Assembly (NCBI RefSeq): GCF_000340965.1 | Contig: NZ_ANAY01000006.1 | Location: 307,704 to 371,703 of the forward strand | Direction of reading: 5' to 3' | DNA: 64,000 nt | Source: Nocardiopsis kunsanensis DSM 44524 | GTDB lineage: Bacteria > Actinomycetota > Actinomycetes > Streptosporangiales > Streptosporangiaceae | Shown here: positions 55,817-64,000 of the stretch, in pieces | Layout of the letters: every line of letters starts with the position of its first letter | Numbering within the stretch: the stretch's first letter is position 1 | Position numbers and translations under genes: made by a program | Notes under the pieces: generated by a model | The model's database searches: none | Seen by the model: only the letters and a program-made list of their open reading frames with translations | What the model was told of the DNA's origin: nothing

Positions 55817-58444
55817 TCAGACCAGCGGCAGGTTCGGACGCAGGATGCTGGGAGCGACCCCGTCACTCTCCTCGGCCACCCGGAGCCGCTCCTGCGGTAC
55901 CGGACCGTACAGCGTCGTGCGCTGGCGCAGCGGGCGTCCCGTGGGCTCCACCAGCGCCCGGATGTCGCTGATGGTCTTGTACGAACCCTCGTCGGAGCCC
56001 GCCATCCGGCTGATCGTCTCCTCCATGAGGGTCCCGCCCACGTCGTTGACCCCGCCTGCCAGCAACTGCCGGCAGGTGTCCTCGGCGAGCTTGACCCACG
56101 AGCACTGGATGTTGTCGATCGTGCCGTGCAACAACAGCCGTGCCAACGCGTGCACCGCCCGGTTCTCCCGCACGGTCGGGCCGGTACGCGCCAGCCCGGC
56201 CAGGTAGATGGGGGCGCTGGTGTGCACGAACGGCAACGGCACGAACTCGGTGAAGCCGGGACGGCCGTTGCGCTCCAGCGACCGCTCCTGCAGCGACCGG
56301 AGCAGCTTGATGTGCGCCACCCAGTGGTGGGGCGAGTCCACGTGCCCGTACATCATCGTGGACGTGGTCGGCATCCCCAGGTCGTGGGCGGTGGTGACCA
56401 CGTCGATCCACTCCTGGGCGGGGAGCTTGCCCTTGGTGAGGATCCACCGCACCTCGTCGTCGAGGATCTCCGCGGCCGTGCCGGGAAGAGACCCCAGACC
56501 GGCGTCGCGGGCCCGGGTCAGCCACTCGCGCACCGGCAGGTCGGTGCGTGCGGCTCCGTTGACGACCTCCATCGGGCTGAAGGCGTGCACGTGCATGTCC
56601 GGAACGCGCTCACGCACGGCCGAGGCGATGTCGAAGTAGGCCGTGCCCGGCAGGTCGGGATGGATACCGCCCTGCATGCACACCTCGGTCGCACCCGCCT
56701 TCCACGCCTCCTCCGCGCGGTCGGCGACCTGGTCCAGGGAGAGTGTGTAGGCGTCGGCATCGGTACGGCGCTGGGCGAAGGCGCAGAAACGGCAACCCGT
56801 GTAGCAGACGTTGGTGAAGTTGATGTTCCTGGTGACGATGTAGGTGACGTCGTCGCCGACCGTGTCGTGCCGCACCCGGTCCGCCAGCCCGGCGAGAGCC
56901 TCCAGTTCCGGACCGTCGGCGTGCAGCAGCGCGAGCGCCTGTTCGTCGCCGAGCCCGGCCGGATCGTCCTCGGCGGCCCGCAGCGCAGCAGCGATCTCCG
57001 GGTCGAACCGCCGGGGCTCCGCACCCCGGCGGTCCACGCTCCCGCGGAGTTCCTCCCAGTCGCCGTAGACCGCGTCGAAGTCACCGCGCCGGTCCCCGGT
57101 ACGGCCCTCGGTGTCGATACCGGTGTGCAGGTCAGTGCGCCCGGACGGCACCAGAGCGGCCTCGGGCTCCTGCCACGGGCGGCCGCGCACGGGGGCGTTC
57201 TCGGCGGCCAGACCGGTCCCCGGTTCGGCGAGGGCGGCCACGTGGCCGGAGACCCGCGGGTCCAGCCAGGGCTCGCCCGCACGTACGTACTCGGGATAGA
57301 CGGTGAGGCGCTCGCGCAGGGTGAAACCGTGTTCGGCACAGCGGGCGGCCAGGTCGTCGATCTGCGGCCAGGGGCGTTCGGGGTTGACGTGGTCGGGGGT
57401 CAACGGCGAGACCCCGCCCCAGTCGTCGATCCCCGCGCGGAGCATGAGGGCGTACTCGTCGCGACCGCCGTGTTCCCCGCCGATGAGGTTGGGCGGGGCC
57501 TGGATGTGCGCCTTGGGGCCCATGACCAGACGTGTCACCGCGATGGTGGCGGCCATCTCCTCGATCTCGGCGTCGGGCCGGTGCATCATCGCGGTGGCGG
57601 GTTTGGCCCGGAAGTTCTGCACGATGACTTCCTGGATCCCGCCGTAGCGTCGGGCGGCCCCGCGCATCGCGAAGATGGACTCGGCGCGCTCGGTGTGGTT
57701 CTCGCCGATACCGAGGAGGACCCCGGTGGTGAAGGGGACGCTGGAGCGGCCGGCGTCCTCCAGCACCCGCAGGCGCACGGCCGGGTCCTTGTCCGGGCTG
57801 CCGTAGTGGGCCTGGCCCTTCTCGGTGAACAGCCGCTCGGAGGTGGTCTCCAGCATCATCCCCATGGACGGGGCGACCGGTTTGAGACGCTGCAGGTCGG
57901 ACCAGGACATGACCCCGGGGTTGAGGTGCGGGAGCATCCCGGTCTCCTCCAGCACCATGATCGCCATGGCCCTGACGTAGGAAAGGGTGTCGTCGTAACC
58001 GTGGGCGCTCAGCCACTCGGCCGCCTGGGTCCAGCGGTCCTCGGGCCGGTCCCCGAGGGTGAACAGGGCCTCCTTGCACCCCTGGGCCGCGCCTTTCCTG
58101 GCGATGTCGAGGACCTCGTCCGGGGACAGGAAGGGGGCTTCGAGTTTGCCGGGCACGGTCGCGAACGTGCAGTAGTGGCAGCGGTCGCGGCACAGACGGG
58201 TCAGGGGGACGAAGACTTTGCGGCTGTAGGTGACCACACCGGGGCGTCCATGGGCTTCCAGGCCCGCGTCGCGTACGCGGCCGGCGTGGTCGAGCAGGCT
58301 CTGCAGCTCCTCGCCTCGCGCGTGCAGGAGTACCTCGGCCTCGGTCGTGTCGAGGGTCTTGCCGTCCCGTGCGCGGGCCAGGGCCCTGCGCATCGCCGAC
58401 GGGGTCGGGGGTGTGACGGAGTCCAGGTCGTTCGCACCACTCAT
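55817..58444 (-). CDS. fbiC: FO synthase FbiC (CofG-CofH fusion)
   Basis: 875 residues with two radical-SAM halves. CofG-like (N-half) has the cluster motif CRDRCHYC, CofH-like (C-half) CYTGCRFC. It forms FO, the deazaflavin chromophore of F420, from tyrosine and 5-amino-6-ribitylamino-uracil. The fused form is typical of actinobacteria. ATG 58444. It is transcribed away from the flippase-like gene and separated from fbiA/B by the chitinase. Confidence 0.97.
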   Translation of the reverse strand: MSGANDLDSVTPPTPSAMRRALARARDGKTLDTTEAEVLLHARGEELQSLLDHAGRVRDAGLEAHGRPGVVTYSRKVFVPLTRLCRDRCHYCTFATVPGKLEAPFLSPDEVLDIARKGAAQGCKEALFTLGDRPEDRWTQAAEWLSAHGYDDTLSYVRAMAIMVLEETGMLPHLNPGVMSWSDLQRLKPVAPSMGMMLETTSERLFTEKGQAHYGSPDKDPAVRLRVLEDAGRSSVPFTTGVLLGIGENHTERAESIFAMRGAARRYGGIQEVIVQNFRAKPATAMMHRPDAEIEEMAATIAVTRLVMGPKAHIQAPPNLIGGEHGGRDEYALMLRAGIDDWGGVSPLTPDHVNPERPWPQIDDLAARCAEHGFTLRERLTVYPEYVRAGEPWLDPRVSGHVAALAEPGTGLAAENAPVRGRPWQEPEAALVPSGRTDLHTGIDTEGRTGDRRGDFDAVYGDWEELRGSVDRRGAEPRRFDPEIAAALRAAEDDPAGLGDEQALALLHADGPELEALAGLADRVRHDTVGDDVTYIVTRNINFTNVCYTGCRFCAFAQRRTDADAYTLSLDQVADRAEEAWKAGATEVCMQGGIHPDLPGTAYFDIASAVRERVPDMHVHAFSPMEVVNGAARTDLPVREWLTRARDAGLGSLPGTAAEILDDEVRWILTKGKLPAQEWIDVVTTAHDLGMPTTSTMMYGHVDSPHHWVAHIKLLRSLQERSLERNGRPGFTEFVPLPFVHTSAPIYLAGLARTGPTVRENRAVHALARLLLHGTIDNIQCSWVKLAEDTCRQLLAGGVNDVGGTLMEETISRMAGSDEGSYKTISDIRALVEPTGRPLRQRTTLYGPVPQERLRVAEESDGVAPSILRPNLPLV

Positions 58445-58662
58445 ACGGGCACCTTACGCTCCGGCTCTTGCGGGCCCATCGCCGCACCGCCGCTGGGAAG
58501 TATCCGGCCGGGGCCGCTCCCGGACAGGCCTCGTGGCCTCTCCACCAGGCAACCGGCGCACACTCCCCACCCGTCACCGCCGCCCTCGGAGCACACCCGG
58601 CGGCGCCGCACCTGTTGGCGCGGGAAGGCATACTCCACCGGAACAGGACCTAAGGTCGAGGC

Positions 58663-59688
58663 GTGGAACGCACCGTGAACGCCCCCGGGGCCCTCGGCCT
58701 CCTCTCCCGCCTGCGCCGCAGCCGCGCGGTGCGGTCGGTGCTGCTGGTACTCGTCTGCGCGGCTGCCGGTTGGGCCCTGCACTCCCACTGGGCCCAGGCC
58801 CGCGATGCCCTCCTCGACCTGCCGCCGTGGGCACCGCCGGCCGCGGTCCTGGCCGGGGCTGCCGGCCTCGCCGCGCAGATGATGGCGTGGCGGGCGCTGC
58901 TTGCCGGGCTGGGGTCCCCTCTGCCCCGCCGAGTGGCGGCCCGGGTGATGTTCGTCGGCCAGCTCGGCAAGTACCTGCCCGGTTCGGTATGGGCGTTCGT
59001 CGCCCAGATGGAGCTGGCCCGCGACCACGCCGTGCCCCGCAGCCGGGGTGCGGCCGCCACCCTGCTGGCCGTGGCCGTGACCGTCGCGACCGGGGCGGCC
59101 GTGGCGGCCGTGGCTCTGCCGTTGTCCTCGGCCGAGGCGGCCCGCCACTGGTGGTGGGTGCTGGCGCCGGCGCCTCTGTTCCTGCTCGCCCTGCACCCGC
59201 GGGTGATCGCGTGGGGCACCGGGCTGATCGCGCGTGCCTTCTCCCGGTTCCGCTCGGTCACCGGGGCCGGGCCCTTGGACGTGGACGGACGTGCGGTCAC
59301 AGCGGCCGTCTCATGGACCCTGCTCGCATGGGTGCCCCTGGGGCTGCACCTGTGGATCCTCACCTGGGCGGTCGGCGGGGACCCGCTCTCCTCCCTCGGC
59401 CCGGCGGTGGGCGCCTACGCGCTCGCCTGGACGCTCGGGCTGCTCGTGGTGTTCGCACCAGCGGGACTGGGCGTGCGCGAGGCGGTACTGGTGGTGGCGC
59501 TGGCCCCGGTGGTGGAGGCCGGTGCGGCGCTCGTACTGGCAGTGCTCTCCCGGCTGGTGATGACCGTGGCCGACCTCGCCTGGGCCGGGGTGGGCCTCCT
59601 GGCCTCCCGTGGCCGCCGGGAGGGGACCGCCGCGTCGGCCCCCGGGCCGGGGGCCGGTCAGGCGGAGGAGAGCAACCGGCGCACGTAG
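58663..59688 (+). CDS. Flippase-like (YbhN/AglD-type, UPF0104) membrane protein
   Basis: 341 residues with about eight hydrophobic segments. FVGQLGKYLPGSVWAFVAQ and FAPAGLGVREAVLVVAL are signatures of the lysylphosphatidylglycerol-synthase TM region family. Such proteins lack the catalytic domain and help with glycan or lipid-linked substrate movement. GTG 58663. Its 3' end overlaps the convergent GT4 gene by 31 bases. It belongs with the following envelope glycosyltransferase genes. Confidence 0.88.
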   Translation: MERTVNAPGALGLLSRLRRSRAVRSVLLVLVCAAAGWALHSHWAQARDALLDLPPWAPPAAVLAGAAGLAAQMMAWRALLAGLGSPLPRRVAARVMFVGQLGKYLPGSVWAFVAQMELARDHAVPRSRGAAATLLAVAVTVATGAAVAAVALPLSSAEAARHWWWVLAPAPLFLLALHPRVIAWGTGLIARAFSRFRSVTGAGPLDVDGRAVTAAVSWTLLAWVPLGLHLWILTWAVGGDPLSSLGPAVGAYALAWTLGLLVVFAPAGLGVREAVLVVALAPVVEAGAALVLAVLSRLVMTVADLAWAGVGLLASRGRREGTAASAPGPGAGQAEESNRRT

Positions 59689-60761
59689 GCCTCCCAGTAC
59701 GGAGCAGGGTCGACGGGACGCACACCGGAACGCAGTTTCTCGGGCGTCCCGGGGGTGTAGAACGTCCTCAGGGTTCGTGCCAGGTCCTCGGCGTCGCCGG
59801 GGCCGCACAGCAGCCCGTCCACACCTTCGCGCACGTGGTCGGGCAGGGTCCCGGCCCGGGTGGCGATCACCGGGACACCGTGCTGGTGGGCCAACCACAC
59901 GTTCTGCGTCGCGGACGCCGAACGGTACGGGAGCACGGCAGCGTCGGCGCCGGCGAAGAGTCCGGGCAGTTCCTCGACCGGCACGTATCCCTCGCGGAGC
60001 CGGACACGGTCGCTCACCCCGAGTTCGGCGGCGAGCTCGGAGAGCTCCTCGGTACCGCCCCAGAACTCCCCGGCGACGGTGAGGGTGACGTCCTCGGGCG
60101 CCCCTTCGGCCAGGGCCCGCAACAGCAGGTCGACCCCCTTGTAGGGGCGCACGAGCCCGAGGAAGAGCAGGTGCCGGCGTTCCCCGGACGGCTGCTCCTG
60201 GGCCCCGCCGGTCTCGGGCAGGTGCGGGGGCATCGTGGCCGCGACCGGGTCGGGATGGTCGCCGCGCAGCAGGCCCCGGGCGAGGTTGGCCTGCTCGGGG
60301 CTGTGGGTGAGGATCCCGTCGACGCGGCGCAGCATGGCCCGGGTGAGGGTGACGTCCAGGGACCGGCGCTCGTGCGGCAGCACGTTGTGGCACAGGGCCA
60401 CCACCCGGGCGCGTTCGCTCCGGGAGCACAGCCCGGCGAGGATCCCCAGGTAGGAGGGGATCTGCGCCGGGGAGAAGAGGGTGAGCACGACCAGGTCGGA
60501 CTCGCGGGCCAGCCGCCGTCCGGTACGCCACCACCCGTCCGGCCGGTACCAGGCCAGTCGGCGGCGGGTCCCCGTGAAGGTCTCGGCCTCGGGGTCGGCG
60601 ATGGTCTGCTGCCCCGGATAGAGCAGGGACGGGTACTGGGCGTGCCAGGACTCGATCGCGGTGTTGTGCCCGCGCGCGGAGAGCCGGTGCGCGAGTTCGG
60701 TCGTGTGGCGAGCGCCTCCGCCCTTGTAGGGGTGGGCGGGGCCGACGAGGGTGATCCTCAC
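59658..60761 (-). CDS. GT4-family glycosyltransferase
   Basis: 367 residues, GT-B fold. RITLVGPAHPYKGGGARHT at the N-terminus; FLGLVRPYKGVDLLLRAL; and the late donor motif PYRSASATQNVWLAHQHGVPV. Retaining mechanism expected. GTG 60761 overlaps the stop of the GT2 gene (GTGA); both belong to one leftward operon. Acceptor is likely a lipid-linked or envelope glycan; no firm donor can be given. Confidence 0.9.
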   Translation of the reverse strand: MRITLVGPAHPYKGGGARHTTELAHRLSARGHNTAIESWHAQYPSLLYPGQQTIADPEAETFTGTRRRLAWYRPDGWWRTGRRLARESDLVVLTLFSPAQIPSYLGILAGLCSRSERARVVALCHNVLPHERRSLDVTLTRAMLRRVDGILTHSPEQANLARGLLRGDHPDPVAATMPPHLPETGGAQEQPSGERRHLLFLGLVRPYKGVDLLLRALAEGAPEDVTLTVAGEFWGGTEELSELAAELGVSDRVRLREGYVPVEELPGLFAGADAAVLPYRSASATQNVWLAHQHGVPVIATRAGTLPDHVREGVDGLLCGPGDAEDLARTLRTFYTPGTPEKLRSGVRPVDPAPYWEAYVRRLLSSA

Positions 60762-61696
60762 GAGTGCTCCCTGGAGCGCACGATCAGGTCGGCCAGGAGC
60801 GCCATCGCCGCGATGATCAGCCCGGTCATGAGGATCATGACGGTGTTGTTGGGCATGTAGAGCGGGTTGCGCACCTGGTCGAAGACGAACTTGCCGATGC
60901 CGATGCCGAGGAGAGTCAGGGCGGGCGGCATCAGGACCTTGAGCGGATGGAAGTACATGACCATCCGCAGTACCTGGAGGATGTAGCGGTAAGCATCGCT
61001 GACGAAGTGGAACTTGGAGAGCCCCGCCCTCTTCGCGTAGTCGATGGGCACGTACCGCACCGGGTGCTGGTTGGACAGGAAAGCCAGCGTAATGGTGGTG
61101 ACACAGGAGAACCCCGGAGGCAGGAGCCGCAGGTAGGGGCGGGCGATGTCGCTGCGGAAGACACGCAGCCCGGAGTTCAGGTCGGGGATACGGGTGCGGG
61201 TCAGGCCCTCGGCGATCTTGCGGATCATCCACTTGGCCGGGACCCGCAGTGCCTTGTGTGTACCCGTCTCCGTGGTGCGGGCTCCCACGATCTGGTCGGT
61301 CTCGAGGTCGGCGTCGAGCATGTTCACGAGCTCCGGGATGCGCTCGTTGGGATAACTCATGTCGGCGTCGGTCCACACCACGTATTCTCCGCGGGCCCTC
61401 CGGCTGCCGATGCGACGCACCGTCCCGGCACCGCCGTTGTGGCCGAACGCGATGACACGCATGCGCGGGTAGAGGTTCTGCACGTCGCGCAGGCGTTCGA
61501 GAGTGCCGTCGGTGGAGGCGTCGTCCACGGCCAGGAGCTCATAGGTCCACCCGGACTGGTCCATGGCCGCGCAGATGCGTTTGACCTCGTCGACGACGTG
61601 GTTCTCCTCGTTGTAGCAAGGCAGAACGATCGTCACCCGGGGTCGTTCCTCCGGTCTCTCCGGTCCCCGCTCACCGGGGTCGTGTGTGTGGCTCAT
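60758..61696 (-). CDS. GT2 polyprenyl-phosphate glycosyltransferase (Dpm1/GtrB-like)
   Basis: 312 residues. N-terminal GT2 domain with TIVLPCYNEENHV, VDDASTDGT, and DADMSYP (DxD type); then two C-terminal TM helices (VLMPPALTLLGIGIGKFVF, NTVMILMTGLIIAAMALLA). These enzymes load a sugar onto undecaprenyl or decaprenyl phosphate. The ATG at 61696 follows the large membrane protein gene by 21 bases. Confidence 0.92.
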   Translation of the reverse strand: MSHTHDPGERGPERPEERPRVTIVLPCYNEENHVVDEVKRICAAMDQSGWTYELLAVDDASTDGTLERLRDVQNLYPRMRVIAFGHNGGAGTVRRIGSRRARGEYVVWTDADMSYPNERIPELVNMLDADLETDQIVGARTTETGTHKALRVPAKWMIRKIAEGLTRTRIPDLNSGLRVFRSDIARPYLRLLPPGFSCVTTITLAFLSNQHPVRYVPIDYAKRAGLSKFHFVSDAYRYILQVLRMVMYFHPLKVLMPPALTLLGIGIGKFVFDQVRNPLYMPNNTVMILMTGLIIAAMALLADLIVRSREHS

Positions 61697-61717
61697 GCCT
61701 CTTCTCAGCGGGGTAGG

Positions 61718-63769
61718 TCAGCGGGTGTTTTCCTCGGGCGGCACGACGGAGACCCAGACGCTCCCGTCGAAGGTCCAACTGCCTGTCGGCGGTTCCATGA
61801 GGGTGCTCGGGTCCATGTCGGCGACCACCCGGAACGGGCGTTCGGGTTCGACACCGGTGAGTTCCTCGAGGGGGCGCCAGTCGGGCCCGGCCAGGACCGC
61901 GGTGCGATCGCGGTCGTGGACGGCGCCGACGACGCGGTCCACGACCTCCGGGGTGGGCTGGTTCATCGCGGCTGTGGGCAGGCCGCACACGTTCCGGAAC
62001 AACGGCATGTACTTGCTCGCCGTCCCGGAGTCGACCACGATCACCGACCCGTCCTCGGGCAGTGACTCGCAGAGGTTCTCGGTGGCATCGACGGTTCCCA
62101 CGTCCTGTCTGTACCCCATGATCCCCTGCGCAGAAGTGATGAGGGTGGGGCCGATCATGGCCACCGACGCGCCGGCGGCGACCACGACGGGCAGGGAGCG
62201 TGTCACCGCCGACTGCCCCGCCCAGGAGGCCCGGGCACAGTACCGGGTCAGCCAGGCCGTGAACCACACGGCGAAGAGGACGAAGGCCGGTATGACCAGG
62301 ACGATCAGGCGTCGGCTGGCCCAGGGGTGGTCGGGCGTGATGGCGGGTCGCAGCAGGGTGGTGACCACGGTCCAGCTCAGGAGCATGGTGGGCAGCAGCC
62401 ATTGGGCGAGACGGCCCTGGGCGAGTCTGCGCAGTACCAGGGCCACACCGAACGTCCCGAACAGGACGGATCCCAGGCCGACGTACCAGCCCACCCAGTA
62501 GAGGCTGTAGTCGTAGTAGGTACGGCTGCCCTCGATGGGCCTGATGCCCTCCATCTCCTGCACGGCCGCCACCCACTGGTCGGTGAAGTCGCTGCCGTGT
62601 CCGTAGTCGGGCCAGAAGAGAGGACGCAGGGCCAGGCCGACCATGACGGCCACGGCGGCGATCGCCACGGCGTTGGGCAACCAGCGCACCCGCCACACCT
62701 GGGGCAGGCCCGCCCTCCAGAGGGCGACGGTGGCGGCCACGGTGACGGCGAGGACGACCGCGGAGATGATCAGGAGCGGGACCAGGGAGTCCGACAGGTA
62801 CTCCAGGTAAGGGTAGGAGAGCCCGTACCCGGCGTAGAGGCCCATCAACACACCGGTCACGAGCCCGCCCAGCATCGGGACGGCCTGCCCGCGCCGGGCG
62901 AGCAGCAGCAGTCCCAGGAACCCTACGAGGGGCAACAGGTCCCGGAGGACGTCGATACGGGTGACCAGGGCGAGCCCGAACACCAGTCCGGAGGCGGCGG
63001 CGAGGGCGTGGGTCCTTCCCCAGCGTTCCCCCGGCCCGCTGTACCTTGCCAGGGCGTCGAAAGCCAGGGCCAGGCCGCCCAGGAGCAGGATCTGGGTGAC
63101 GGGCTCGCTGTAGGTGAACCGGCTGACCCACTGCTGGGGCAGGCACACCGCGAGGACGAGGGCGGCGAGCGGGGCCCAGCGCACCCCGACCAGGCGGGCG
63201 GTCAGCCCGGCGAAGACCAGCACCCCGAGCGCGCCGAGCACGGGTGTGGTCACGAGCATCCCGGTGAGGCCGCCCATCCAGTAACCGATACTGGTGACCA
63301 AGGGGGCCCCGGCCATGAACTGGGGCCAGATCACGCCATCGCGCTCGTAGTGGGCCAGGCTCTGGTAGCTCAGGGCCGGGTCGTCGCCGGCGATGAGCTC
63401 GTGCATGCGCGGGATCGGCAGGGCCCCGTTCTCGGCGATCCACACCGTGTACATGGCGTAGGAGGCCGGGTCCCGGCGAATGACCAGGGCTTCCGCGTGG
63501 TAGGCGACCTGCACGGCCGCGAACGCCACCACGATCAGCAGGACGAGCACGACCGGCCACCAGGGAGCGCGGTCCTCCTCCGGTTCGGGGATCAGCCGGG
63601 GCACGACGGCGCAGGCGGCCACGACGGCGGGGATCCCGAAGATCGCCGACAGCAACGGGGTGAAGGCGCCCAGTGCGAGCAGGGGGAAGGTCACCAAGAG
63701 CCATGCGGAGACAATGATCGCGGGGAGCGCGGTGACACGGGCGAGGAATCGTCCGGGAGACAAGCGCAT
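61718..63769 (-). CDS. Large multi-TM membrane protein, likely GT-C glycosyltransferase
   Basis: 683 residues with about 11-12 TM helices and a C-terminal extracytoplasmic domain (MDPSTLMEPPTGSWTFD). The first external loop has IRRDPASYAMYTVWIAENG with acidic residues typical of GT-C enzymes (ArnT/PMT/DUF-type) that use polyprenyl-phosphate sugars. The adjacent Dpm1-like gene supports this. ATG 63769. First gene of the leftward operon seen in this window; the 63770-64000 gap upstream has no gene. Confidence 0.83.
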   Translation of the reverse strand: MRLSPGRFLARVTALPAIIVSAWLLVTFPLLALGAFTPLLSAIFGIPAVVAACAVVPRLIPEPEEDRAPWWPVVLVLLIVVAFAAVQVAYHAEALVIRRDPASYAMYTVWIAENGALPIPRMHELIAGDDPALSYQSLAHYERDGVIWPQFMAGAPLVTSIGYWMGGLTGMLVTTPVLGALGVLVFAGLTARLVGVRWAPLAALVLAVCLPQQWVSRFTYSEPVTQILLLGGLALAFDALARYSGPGERWGRTHALAAASGLVFGLALVTRIDVLRDLLPLVGFLGLLLLARRGQAVPMLGGLVTGVLMGLYAGYGLSYPYLEYLSDSLVPLLIISAVVLAVTVAATVALWRAGLPQVWRVRWLPNAVAIAAVAVMVGLALRPLFWPDYGHGSDFTDQWVAAVQEMEGIRPIEGSRTYYDYSLYWVGWYVGLGSVLFGTFGVALVLRRLAQGRLAQWLLPTMLLSWTVVTTLLRPAITPDHPWASRRLIVLVIPAFVLFAVWFTAWLTRYCARASWAGQSAVTRSLPVVVAAGASVAMIGPTLITSAQGIMGYRQDVGTVDATENLCESLPEDGSVIVVDSGTASKYMPLFRNVCGLPTAAMNQPTPEVVDRVVGAVHDRDRTAVLAGPDWRPLEELTGVEPERPFRVVADMDPSTLMEPPTGSWTFDGSVWVSVVPPEENTR

Positions 63770-64000
63770 GGGTTCACTCTGGCAGTTCCTGCCTCCGGGT
63801 GCACGCCGAGGCCTCTTCGGGAGGGAAGCCACGGTACGGGCGTCTTCCCCCACCCGTACCCCGGTGAGGCGTTCCGGAAGGGCGGTGGAGGTCCCTGGCC
63901 CCTCCACGGGCCCGGCCCGCCTCCCGGGCGCCGCCAACGCATCTAGATGAGTAATTCCAAGGGGTGCCGGAGCCAGACATGAGACGAGGGAGTTCAATGC
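63770..64000. other. Non-coding end of window upstream of the GT-C gene
   Basis: 231 bases. A 10-base palindrome CATCTAGATG occurs near 63943. The promoter of the leftward operon is expected here. No gene on either strand could be supported; a gene could start just past the right edge. Confidence 0.35.

Noticed and set aside
55424..58678. A 1084-codon open frame on the + strand opposite fbiC
   Set aside because: FbiC on the other strand has complete radical-SAM motifs; this frame has no homology and starts inside the chitinase gene.

Overview
The window is high-GC actinobacterial DNA. Dense gene packing, GTG/TTG starts, start/stop overlaps of the GTGA and ATGA type, MtrAB-LpqB, WhiB, F420 biosynthesis, a PASTA-less Ser/Thr kinase and a 947-residue SecA all point to a filamentous actinomycete. 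A Nocardiopsaceae-like or Streptosporangiales-like genome fits best, but that is inference from gene content and not a database result.

Region 1 (1-16243) is the accessory part. It is the right-hand portion of a ribosomal peptide (RiPP) gene cluster of the azole-forming (TOMM) type combined with a deoxysugar pathway. A leftward operon encodes a leader-binding ThiF-like protein, a YcaO cyclodehydratase, two double-domain SagB-type dehydrogenases, an FAD monooxygenase and an NDP-hexose 2,3-dehydratase cut by the window edge. A short TTG-started gene at 9152-9295, divergent from that operon, encodes a 47-residue precursor whose C-terminus is extremely Cys/Ser-rich and ends in Cys. Rightward genes follow it: a GT1 glycosyltransferase and a LanD/HFCD-type flavoprotein decarboxylase. 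A second leftward operon (rfbC-like, rfbA, rfbB, glycosyltransferase) and a rightward rfbD-like reductase complete a TDP-deoxysugar set. Together they predict a glycosylated, polyazole, C-terminally decarboxylated peptide. No Ser/Thr dehydratase, pyridine synthase, protease or exporter is visible, so linear azole peptide versus thiopeptide cannot be settled from this window.

Region 2 (16359-26604) is the conserved actinobacterial block secA - hpf - comF - lpqB - mtrB - mtrA, with one small membrane protein gene between secA and hpf and a long unexplained gap upstream of hpf.

Region 3 (26972-36051) is a rightward operon for a membrane protein, DUF4129, DUF4350, a MoxR ATPase and a DUF58 protein, ending in a 44-base perfect palindrome. 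A lone NB-ARC type STAND NTPase follows, then divergent SpoIIM-like and RDD membrane protein genes.

Region 4 (36089-46243) holds two tandem adenosylhomocysteinase genes of different subfamilies, a MerR-like regulator, an unknown protein, a membrane Ser/Thr kinase, a Trm112-like protein, phosphomannomutase/phosphoglucomutase, DUF3499, a metallopeptidase-family protein and DUF5719.

Region 5 (46247-58444) holds a large membrane GT2 glycosyltransferase, whiB, a membrane protein with a long Tyr/Gly/Gln prion-like tail, and F420 cofactor genes fbiA-fbiB and fbiC with a secreted GH18 chitinase between them.

Region 6 (58663-63769) encodes envelope glycan or lipid functions: a flippase-like membrane protein, a GT4, a polyprenyl-phosphate GT2 and a large multi-spanning membrane protein. 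I found no tRNA, rRNA, CRISPR array, insertion sequence or integrase.
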